Positions 59,901 through 64,000 of a stretch of 64,000 nt of DNA are shown here, piece by piece (position 1 is the first letter of the stretch; each line of letters opens with the position of its first letter). The notes beneath the pieces were generated by a model. It made no database searches. It saw only the letters and a list, made by a program, of their open reading frames with translations, and had not been told where the DNA came from. A program made the position numbers and the translations under genes. The stretch is from a virus. The stretch covers positions 1 through 64,000 of IMG/VR virus record IMGVR_UViG_3300021197_001584, one strand, 5' to 3'.

Positions 59901-59906
59901 ACTCAT
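50979..59906 (-). CDS. Giant modular structural protein with LamG domains and three repeat arrays
   Basis: A 2975-residue protein. Residues about 128-335 are a LamG-like domain (VTVEFWLKKDQF, WKHYALSFI, VYVNGNEF, QMDEFRFWKT). About 400-620 is a helical part with SFFRSMPTWLQEEDNGNLRL and IRNLIRCYGIDDELIRLNLY that recalls baseplate-associated proteins of marine phages. About 1520-1767 holds three ~80-residue repeats (F-x-I/V-L-x-x-D-x-x-x-x-G-x-x-I-T-I-D). About 1800-2035 is a second LamG domain, 2083-2225 three ~45-residue repeats (NDGTYGNFAIS type), and 2536-2975 long ~190-residue repeats. It probably links baseplate and fibres. It overlaps the upstream gene by 11 bases. Confidence 0.7.
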   Translation of the reverse strand: MSIKDLFGKTSPNLEETVQDVESVAFVEEKTKADQVYHPQIDFSDPENFVYYGSAELYYDAAIRRIYEDYPYDGSKSEQIAFEEKASALERWMFETKYPKTTGHVQLGTTAAISGAPSGPWAPTSVNEYIKIWGGLHTDSSAKNLNDHFASSAKYDNDKNRNQNWNCDFEKGVTVEFWLKKDQFNPATEPREVVLDLWNGNPLLPLSDYGRFTISLDAATATTGDFVVTIGDQVFQITSTSIDFTTWKHYALSFIRVSSGIEITVYVNGNEFETFTMSTSITSFVGKMDGFIGALQTQDDNGDGGLGYGKLSAQMDEFRFWKTNRTSRQIKLNWFNAIGGGANTDDATSDLGVYLKFNEGIVGTNAADSVVLDYSGRLANGVWVGYESTTNARSTDSAMESMGYTETPTPIIYKEHSDVKSLISEMKTKGLSYDADRGQSFFRSMPTWLQEEDNGNLRLFAQILGSYMDTLHVQIKELTELKTKRYPMEGVKTSTMAADLLKDKGFMISNMFESNEVYEKLASVNLQDAQFETELHEIKNIIYTNIYNNLEKIYKTKGTESSIRNLIRCYGIDDELIRLNLYTDGGVQYFTDKSRPTSVKKKYVNFNHPESFDASIFQSITSTSSRSFISSAVDASRNAFTLEADIVVPYKKEIDERGYFATPFLSSSVMGFHEAQTDPADLTWGTQNLSVYLVRDSLNSRHAKFVMRDIAGNIEEESDYIYDIYENEHYNVALRIKPQTYPYAGGVTNTTPDYDIELYAVTTNFGEIENEVLLSTTVSNSDGLALMNASKRVYVGAHAQDFTGTVLQETDIQVGGVRAWLDYVENNEILNHNKDVLNYGQSSSIDGSNLYLIDDVQIPSQDLTILNWDFDTVSTSDSIGEFEVEDTTGGHSDTVYGWIDDLIRREHKAKGSNFPLDDTSVVGYEFIQAYKKQLPESAYDAQNIYIKGDQEINFSNDDDVSDNLFIMEKSPSALISEEMLKSFSTTLEFANLVGRPVERFRLEYKDLAKARQLFFDKVESDMDFDKFFEYFKWIDSSISSMVNQLVPMSANFAGGIVDVIEPHLLERDKYQRQVGLLNTITSTEASIRGVQELKYNWRVGHAPLSGDENENCLWQKERKENSVVEEEAIRQVLVRQNDQEFTNPVVLSGSTQLISGSYAARRFSKPYALDIGFSNSIHGGINYSANKDRDMITSQIAVGNASTAGTPENVVIIGAGDGTGTNPKPACIDEHRPEELRKYKYDGFAVLGRHAILSSQEPKSDDDQYAYRQKISKIIPGNIVSSSVNTGYSALINSPAADGGFGEGFDLVNLHSDTTDITNEISIQGPFTHTHIGGRQSRHVHYMEGFDETVGNIPNIADRPESWNIYIAELDATETQEGSGVGDGAIGFTTPDYSVGSLDSDQQKATLYREERAKRPVNIKNIQTNLYQDENGDWHQEGNYGNFIRNYEAMSTFGDQGYFLRRAGDLLPDIIESALPETTNYYTLASQFVTTVGNLFAGPNNRYNDTGYTVPAVQGVAGQTATGGGFTILDIDRVAQGQYITIDSIIYEIETSIQGDVAFPLESTNVAFYNGLKSALEVNFPINTFTVNYVEFLTETLAEVASEPASGGSFRVLGVDDIASGDFITIDLVDYEIGTNSQSGQTIAVPSTNIGFYNNIQSLLVNNFSNDFTIAYNETLTQIQSPQPGQTASGGTFKILGFDDVVSGEFITIDSIDYEIDTSVQGGQTLLTTPTPASNTDFFNSLKTLLVANFPVNDFTVTFTEGDNGGQPPGSAGQALTITGADADIGLEFVGKPSWSPTAPGATSQPFTMSFYINAPVPALNTNSVMTIYSEFWTTGTQQINTASKLLNLTYSTNNGWTLSFSIGYRRDGGQLTIFRHDFHNFLGQYGGHLTHVLITTEGTMNHSTYDINGNIISRNTQTKLYINGVYQNWDAYVDQNLNGGVPEDYYAEADPNFPHLSPEIYKFYIGTYTTSLSNTRGISQPNETTILDEFMIFDAYFGGNQNLIDEIYNNGNQLDYSNLSNLTTYANAKAFYTFSETNDGFTNGDTIHNKVANSENLTVYDNSSDRISTSFSGPPTSAGTIVYHAEFSIVPINDGTYGNFAISVDPNYSSFPSANNEISDSINGADPISAVYSSEAEFTITPNSNGSFGNFNVAIGTGNSFSNPQDSTGGVDFAPAENDSEAQFTIVPLNNGIYGNFDIALLGANNSFINPSNSIDGVDYVASVPSYFVPGITNIIDRQDRSTGSANVIRTRFSAPGGPEINSSGYLDIATQQYSVHNSLNFRNLSVRLNGSGEDGEIRVVSHANHREGLRTLRSRHSAKFGLDPQHATPIVNYPNEEITYNEEPSFHKQHRNTSRFPSEQFSDSGVPTVGIYERRDNDHFHRPMPATDFQYSWIHNALNGDDAPQQDIINTAPKNGLIGTTNGYEEAIKFNGLGVELDDCTQDPIADPFVTWGSTGQFTDDEDFSLFIQENSTTSQTILDFSEIGTLQFSFNNLGCSTVSALQSLVENGQPRSFESSVSLPTLYFNPDNSAIFDYATKRSGYIEDQEVTLVNVSTGEPTLESEINYLQRTTPGGATTVVTRTPNDIIELVPFSSTPGAFEVTIAEANQSYHSFSSQNIQCADAYQGLEVDSVFIGNDSTAPPWNNLLPTLYYSSGVFTQVDSTVYMCSGYFEDTISNSFSNATTTAPTLVSNVTFYDDDGSGGRATSTAESKTTTVVPGSSSPGANQVSEAEANLTTFGYVASSHLADNIDGSLEFELSESDATLNLSQTFGPQATVPSSFSQIYYSSNSSDQVILTLTSRSTGTGLIVEDDSTIIFENATLDNTLLESTVSYPNYGTSGWATRTITSDGSRVNGGVTQTITLKDPSSSTPINSANLITETQANNDLTFSSVATNMPCASSATYQLYTTDEDGVVEDDGIDPTNSRPNVEYSAGDSVSFRVIVEQCTDSAGNPYTDEITLTIQDAALVQVSPP
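53230..53660 (-). repeat. Three tandem ~45-residue coding repeats
   Basis: The giant gene encodes three copies of A-E/Q-F-S/T-I-x-P-x-N/S-x-G-x-Y/F-G-N-F-x-x-A/S in succession, each followed by an Asn/Ser/Asp-rich linker with I-N/D-G-A/V-D. Confidence 0.75.
54605..55345 (-). repeat. Three tandem ~80-residue coding repeats
   Basis: Successive units of G-G-x-F-x-I/V-L-x-x-D-x-x-x-x-G-x-x-I-T-I-D-x-x-x-Y-E-I, an S-N-x-x-F-Y/F-N-x-L/I-x-x-L helix and N-F-x-x-x-F-T-V/I end, in the middle of the giant structural gene. Confidence 0.8.
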
Positions 59907-61275
59907 TATTTACCACTCTGAATCTATGTTTGAAAGGAAGCTCTTGGTAGCTCTTGGTCATTACATTAAATAGAGCTAATTTGATTTCATAAACATAATT
60001 AGGCTCCAACATACTAATGTCAAGATCGAAAAAGTTTCCATTTGAATCATAGGAAAGAGTAGTTGAGTCGTCGGTCAAGTCGTAGTCAAAGATAATTTCA
60101 TCTGTGACGACTTTTGATATTTTAAATTTGAGGTTGTCATAAACCTTAGAGTCTGGTCTCGACGTTGCCACAGTGTGGATATTTGGAGACCAATCCTTCT
60201 CGCGGATGTAAAAGTAGAAGCGAGATGTTTGATTAGCATAGTGAACGTCTTGGTTGTTCAGAACGGAAACAACAAGGTCGCCAATGCTAGGTATTCCAGA
60301 GGGTGCTTGTGTTGTGACCGTAATTGACCCTGTAACGACTTCCGTGCCGTTGTTGGACCAAACGTCATAGAGAGTGCTAGCAGACGTTGTAGGGTTCACC
60401 ACGGCCTTATAAACACCTGTTGTTCCTGCAGGTGATGTTGCTGTTTCTGTGGCAATAGGTGATCCTCCTAGGGTTTCATATAGAGAAACTGTCACTGGTC
60501 CAGCTAGATTTGTTAGTGCTCCCCTCAACTCATTGTAGAGATAGATGTCGTTTGACTGACCAGACAAAAATGTCTTGCGATGATCTGTTGTTTGAGAATC
60601 CCATCTCGCTTCCAACAAAGGCTTCTTGAAGAAATTGCTTGTTCCTCGAGCATAGAACATCTTTGTGTAGTATGAGCGAGTCTCTGCGGTTGCAGTGCTT
60701 GGGAGTTTAATGATGAGGCCATAGTTACTGGATAGATTATTTAACCAGTCCGACACGAAACTGGTAACATTTATTACCAGATCCTCATAGCCTTCTTCGA
60801 ATTCGGCTATTGATGGTGTCCCTGTAAAGTCTCCACCTTCAGTAGTCCAAGCGTTGCCTGCGCCACTTTCATTCCAGCTTGAACCTTTGTTATATGTGAG
60901 ATCCGTGTAGTTCTCCATGTCCATTCCTGTGCCTTCTTCCCATGAGGTAGTTAGCGCAGACACTTCAAGTTGAAAGTCTCTAGGTAAGGTTCGGCCGTGT
61001 TCGGCGTTAAACAATCTGAGATAAAATTCAGTCTTGCTTAGATCTACAATCTCAGCGTCGATGTCTTCTTGGATTTGTGAGATGTCGAACTCAATAAGAA
61101 TTCTAGCTTCTTCAGTAGAATAAGCATCGTTCTCATCAAGAACTTGACCATAGATCGAGAAAACCTCAAGAATGTCTGATGCTCCCATGTTCGCATCGGT
61201 CCCTCTAATTGCAAGGCTCTCTCGGAAAGCATTGGTGATCGTGTTGTCCTTTGTTGCATAGTAACGTTTAATCAT
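59896..61275 (-). CDS. Baseplate-region protein with DNRLRE-like N-terminal domain
   Basis: A 459-residue protein. Residues 1-230 have the jelly-roll pattern of DNRLRE-type domains: A-T-K-D-N-T-I-T-N-A at the start, R-I-L-I-E-F-D-I-S-Q-I with a following F-Y-L-R-L-F strand, L-T-T-S-W-E-E-G-T-G-M and V-T-S-F-V-S-D-W-L. Residues 235-335 look like an Ig-like domain with an APSGIPSIGDL linker, and 340-459 another strand domain ending KHRFRVVNNEY. It follows the gp6-like gene with an ATGA overlap. Probable baseplate wedge or fibre connector. Confidence 0.6.
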   Translation of the reverse strand: MIKRYYATKDNTITNAFRESLAIRGTDANMGASDILEVFSIYGQVLDENDAYSTEEARILIEFDISQIQEDIDAEIVDLSKTEFYLRLFNAEHGRTLPRDFQLEVSALTTSWEEGTGMDMENYTDLTYNKGSSWNESGAGNAWTTEGGDFTGTPSIAEFEEGYEDLVINVTSFVSDWLNNLSSNYGLIIKLPSTATAETRSYYTKMFYARGTSNFFKKPLLEARWDSQTTDHRKTFLSGQSNDIYLYNELRGALTNLAGPVTVSLYETLGGSPIATETATSPAGTTGVYKAVVNPTTSASTLYDVWSNNGTEVVTGSITVTTQAPSGIPSIGDLVVSVLNNQDVHYANQTSRFYFYIREKDWSPNIHTVATSRPDSKVYDNLKFKISKVVTDEIIFDYDLTDDSTTLSYDSNGNFFDLDISMLEPNYVYEIKLALFNVMTKSYQELPFKHRFRVVNNEY

Positions 61276-63074
61276 CTGACCAATACTCCTTTGATGTCAG
61301 TCGTTGGAAACTTCAATTCCATAATAACATTCTTTGGTGTCTTAATGAATGTTCCATCTTGAGACATTGCTTCTTTAAAGTTCATTCGCACCATTGAATA
61401 GTTCCCGCCTGTCTTCTGATAGACATTGACTCTTTTGACATCTGCGACTCCGTCGACCTTCGATAGGATTGCATAAAGCCTTGTGATGTAGATCGGTTCT
61501 CCAATGTAAGATTGGTTCGAGAAATAGTCCCTAATTGCGGCGTTGCATCGGGCTAAAATGTTTTCGTTCGAGAACTGTGGGTCTATGGAGACTTTAAAGT
61601 TCACTCCGAAGTTCACAATTTTTGCGTCATAAATATCAATGACATCATTGAGAGACTTATATTGCGATAACCAGTTCTTAATGTTTTGCTTAAGTCTATC
61701 GTTTGCTGTTGCAAGCTTGCCGTCGTTTCCTTCCGATGCGATGTAGATCGCCATTCTACGGTTGGTGGCAGATGGATCATTTACAACACTAGCTCTCTTT
61801 ATGATCCCAAACTTGTTGGGCATGTTGTAAATTAGCGACTCGTAATCTTGACGAGTTACGGCTCGACCTTGAGTTGCATAGTAGCTTTTCGCTCTTTGTT
61901 TTAATTCTTCGTTTGTCATTCTCTCGGCTGAACCAATGATCGGTTCTTCGTTTGTAAGTTCGAGAGAGCTAACAACTGCGTTCTTCTTTGAAGAGATTAA
62001 GTTGATTTCTGATGGAAACTTCATTCGTGCAGTTCCAACGGATGTTATGCTATTTGCGCCGGCACTTGAGAGGTCTGTAGTGTTTGCTTTTGCAATAACG
62101 GTCAAGGTTGTACCAGACGGAGCAATTCCGAGCTTGGTAGTTCCGATGAGTTTTGATGGATCAAATGTTTGAGAAGATATGTAGTTCTTCCCATGCATCT
62201 CTAGAAAGACCTTTGAAGGATCAGCTATTTCTTCAGCCTCAGAATCCTCTGAGCCGAATCCAAACTGTAAGTAGGTCCCAGTGTCGTCCTGCTCTACAAC
62301 AAAGCGTCTGGTGGCAACGAAGGGCTTTAAAATAGACCTTACACCTTCACTTGATGCTTCTCTGTTCGTAGTTTCTTTGAAAACGACTTCTTGAGCTAGA
62401 TTGTCAACTTCATAATATGTGTTGCCATCTGAATCTTTTACAGATAGGACTTCGCTGAAAGTTGCATCTCCAATTCGGATCTTCTTGAATTTCTCGAATG
62501 CTGAATTCGTCAAGTCAACTGTGATTCTCGAGAACACACCAGAGACAATCTGCCCGACAGCCTTGATGGCAAAATGGGTTGTTTGTCCGCTTGAAGAATC
62601 AAATCGGGCTGCAACCATGTCATTAGTCGGTGTGTCAAATGCAACGTCTTCCGTCAACGTGAACACTCCTCCGCCGGATGCTGTAAAAGATGATCCCTTT
62701 TGAAGGATGGGCATGTAATTAAAATCAGGTGCTGTGCCGTCTAGATTCGATGGAACAAGAACGAACAGGGAGACAAACCCATAAGAGTTAGCTGAGCCTG
62801 CGAATTTATAGCCCATTGATCTCGCATGTTTACGGATATTGTTGAACTCAATTGCCGAGTCCATGAACGATTCATTGGCTTGGTAATCTAGATAGTAAGA
62901 AAGAACGTCTCCAACATAGGCAACCGAATCAACTAATAGCGAGTTAATAGTTCCCTTTGTGAAGTCTTTCCATTGTTCTGGATAGAATCTTTTGGCATGC
63001 TCAACGATGTCTGACTTTATCGAATCGAAGTCTCTGCTGGTGTACTTAATGGGTGTTTTCTTTTGTTTTGACAT
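61272..63074 (-). CDS. Baseplate wedge protein, gp6/J-like
   Basis: A 600-residue protein (T4 gp6 is 660). Residues 1-80 show the family start: Y-T-S-R-D-F-D-S-I-K, W-K-D-F-T-K-G-T-I-N-S-L-L-V-D-S-V-A-Y-V-G-D-V-L-S-Y-Y (read in parts) and ANESFMDSA. Near 390-410 is the conserved ERMTNEELKQRAKSYYATQG, with RAVTRQDYESLI following, and residues 500-560 form the small C-terminal alpha/beta domain. gp6 builds the wedge ring that surrounds the baseplate hub. It lies downstream of gp25-like, the usual order, with its own motif at 63096. Confidence 0.88.
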   Translation of the reverse strand: MSKQKKTPIKYTSRDFDSIKSDIVEHAKRFYPEQWKDFTKGTINSLLVDSVAYVGDVLSYYLDYQANESFMDSAIEFNNIRKHARSMGYKFAGSANSYGFVSLFVLVPSNLDGTAPDFNYMPILQKGSSFTASGGGVFTLTEDVAFDTPTNDMVAARFDSSSGQTTHFAIKAVGQIVSGVFSRITVDLTNSAFEKFKKIRIGDATFSEVLSVKDSDGNTYYEVDNLAQEVVFKETTNREASSEGVRSILKPFVATRRFVVEQDDTGTYLQFGFGSEDSEAEEIADPSKVFLEMHGKNYISSQTFDPSKLIGTTKLGIAPSGTTLTVIAKANTTDLSSAGANSITSVGTARMKFPSEINLISSKKNAVVSSLELTNEEPIIGSAERMTNEELKQRAKSYYATQGRAVTRQDYESLIYNMPNKFGIIKRASVVNDPSATNRRMAIYIASEGNDGKLATANDRLKQNIKNWLSQYKSLNDVIDIYDAKIVNFGVNFKVSIDPQFSNENILARCNAAIRDYFSNQSYIGEPIYITRLYAILSKVDGVADVKRVNVYQKTGGNYSMVRMNFKEAMSQDGTFIKTPKNVIMELKFPTTDIKGVLVR

Positions 63075-63095
63075 TTAATGGTCCCTCACAAAGAC

Positions 63096-63103
63096 TAAAT
63101 AGT
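63096..63103 (-). promoter_or_regulatory. Putative late promoter octamer ACTATTTA
   Basis: Minus-strand AACTATTTAG, 21 bases ahead of the gp6-like ATG and after the gp25-like gene. Confidence 0.5.
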
Positions 63104-63108
63104 TTGAC

Positions 63109-63537
63109 TTAAATAACTTCCAATTCAAAAACTTCTGGAATTGTGAGTTCATTATAGAAGAATTCGATGCGAATTCTCATCATTGAGTTAATAGGTTCCA
63201 ATGTAACCGATAGATTCGTGATTGTCATGTAGGGCATGTAGGTTTCTGCTTGGGAACGGATTTGGGACTCAAGGCCGCCTGTGTCGACTTCTTGTTCTTG
63301 CAAGAACAAATAGTCTTGCAAGCCGATGCCATAGTTGGCATCCATAACATATTCTCCAGGCCTAGTCAACAGAAGCATTTTTAGATTCTGCTTGATGGCA
63401 TCTGTTTGTGTCCAGTCTGGGTAAGATGCTGCTCCGAACGATGTAGAAGAAACGGCGTATTGACCTGTGATTCCGAGTTTGGGATTCGGCACAACTGGTG
63501 CACCGAGCTCAATGGGAAAAATAATTGAAATTGGCAT
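63109..63537 (-). CDS. Baseplate wedge protein, gp25-like (GPW/gp25 family)
   Basis: A 142-residue protein (T4 gp25 is 132). It shows the family signature in order: a helix before L-L-L-T-R-P-G-E-Y-V-M-D-A-N-Y-G-I-G-L (residues about 53-72), a Y-L-F block, a helix starting at I-R-S-Q-A-E-T-Y-M-P-Y and strands I-T-N-L-S-V, R-I-R-I-E-F-F-Y. gp25 joins the baseplate wedge to the sheath. It precedes the gp6-like gene, as in many contractile tails. A CCTTAAAAAGTT-type leader with AAGGATTAAATT precedes the ATG. Confidence 0.88.
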   Translation of the reverse strand: MPISIIFPIELGAPVVPNPKLGITGQYAVSSTSFGAASYPDWTQTDAIKQNLKMLLLTRPGEYVMDANYGIGLQDYLFLQEQEVDTGGLESQIRSQAETYMPYMTITNLSVTLEPINSMMRIRIEFFYNELTIPEVFELEVI

Positions 63538-63540
63538 AAT

Positions 63541-64000
63541 TTAATCCTTAAAAAGTTTTTGAAAATCATTCAGGCAATCGTCGCCATCTTCACCGAAAGG
63601 TTTGACGCTTACGACCCTGACTGATTGCCACCAACGGACGCTACCGTCTAGTCCTATATAAGAGTCTGGTAGTAAATTACTCAACCATCTCGCATCAAAT
63701 TGTCGCTTCTCTTGTCTACCGCCTTCATATTCATCGTCATCAGATCGATAAGTAGACCTGAATTGTCTCTTAAGTGTTGTCTTGACTTTGTCAAAAACCT
63801 TTCTTTTCCACTTACCTTTGATTTTTCTTCTTCGAGTTGGGTCCACTTCGTTATCACCAAGGCCAATTGATTCAAAGAAATTGTAGTAAGAGTAGATCCC
63901 AAACAACGATGTGAATGTTGTGGTTTTAATAATCGTTTCGAATATAAACTTGAAGTCGTCCGTCTCCACTAGTTTGTCAACATAGCACTTGAGATCTTCG
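63541..64000 (-). CDS. C-terminal part of a structural protein running off the right edge
   Basis: An open frame continues from the window edge without a start; a GTG at 63969 lies inside it (the frame reads EDLKCYVDKLVETDDFKFIF around it), so I treat the gene as truncated. About 152 residues are visible: a helical, aromatic region with TTTFTSLFGIYSYYNFFESI, a Lys/Arg-rich stretch (RRRKIKGKWKRKVFDKVK) and a C-terminal W-W-Q-S-V-R-V-V-S-V-K-P-F-G-E-D-G-D-D. No family recognised; it stands ahead of the gp25-like gene and is probably another structural protein. Confidence 0.6.
   Translation of the reverse strand, partial: EDLKCYVDKLVETDDFKFIFETIIKTTTFTSLFGIYSYYNFFESIGLGDNEVDPTRRRKIKGKWKRKVFDKVKTTLKRQFRSTYRSDDDEYEGGRQEKRQFDARWLSNLLPDSYIGLDGSVRWWQSVRVVSVKPFGEDGDDCLNDFQKLFKD

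Noticed and set aside
1-64000. Insertion sequences, integrase or attachment sites, homing endonucleases, toxin-antitoxin pairs
   Set aside because: I looked for transposase, integrase, GIY-YIG/HNH motifs and small overlapping toxin pairs and saw none.

Overview
The window is a 64 kb piece of a tailed-phage (myovirus) genome with a distant T4-type virion plan. Every protein gene I can support lies on the minus strand, so transcription runs from right (64000) to left (1). T4-type landmarks include a gp23-like major capsid protein, a gp21-like prohead protease, a gp20-like portal, a gp17-like terminase, gp13/gp14/gp15-like neck proteins, the start of a contractile tail sheath protein at the left edge, and gp25- and gp6-like baseplate proteins at the right. 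The host is not identifiable. Lipoprotein and spanin-like genes point to a Gram-negative cell, and many small proteins recall large marine myoviruses, but both points come from memory and not from a search.

Layout from right to left. 64000-37829 is a late tail/baseplate block: the end of an unknown structural gene, gp25-like, gp6-like, a DNRLRE-like protein, a 2975-residue giant, and seven further structural proteins, several of them paralogous. At 37738-37823 two strong sigma70-type promoters face each other. 37682-32261 is mainly an early replication/repair block: RuvC-like resolvase, cytidylyltransferase-like enzyme, DnaG-type primase, nucleotidyltransferase, a lone tRNA-Ala(UGC), and a single-chain SbcD-SbcC (Mre11-Rad50-like) fusion. 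Five of the genes here have their own near-identical early promoters. Within this block sit late-type cargo and cell-surface genes: a capsid-targeted-type protein, an Smr-like protein and an EP-repeat lipoprotein. 29029-21000 is a tightly overlapping operon: a candidate holin/spanin group, small proteins, terminase, portal and further genes. 20999-19642 holds a GC-rich structured RNA candidate, the protease, a small head protein and a phage-encoded ribosomal protein bS21.

19612-11021 is an island of fibre/adhesin genes (LamG-like domains, beta repeats, an Ala-rich coiled coil) that separates the protease from scaffold and major capsid protein, which are adjacent in T4. 10871-7815 is scaffold plus capsid; 7691-2787 is a large Ig/LamG fibre and small proteins; 2695-1 is the neck module running into the sheath gene.

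Two promoter classes can be read by eye. One is TTGACA-N17-TAYATT with a conserved GT before the -10, found on early genes. The other is an octamer ACTATTTA (minus-strand sense; variant AACTAGTTAG) 10-40 bases upstream of the first gene of late units, often just after a rho-independent terminator. The observations most worth following are an N-terminal leader (MKLTK.TLK.IIKEEL) shared by three unrelated small proteins that looks like a capsid-targeting sequence with a protease site, stub/long paralogue pairs in which LamG domains have been added to or inserted into a small scaffold protein, bS21 inside a head operon, and the face-to-face promoters at the early/late boundary.
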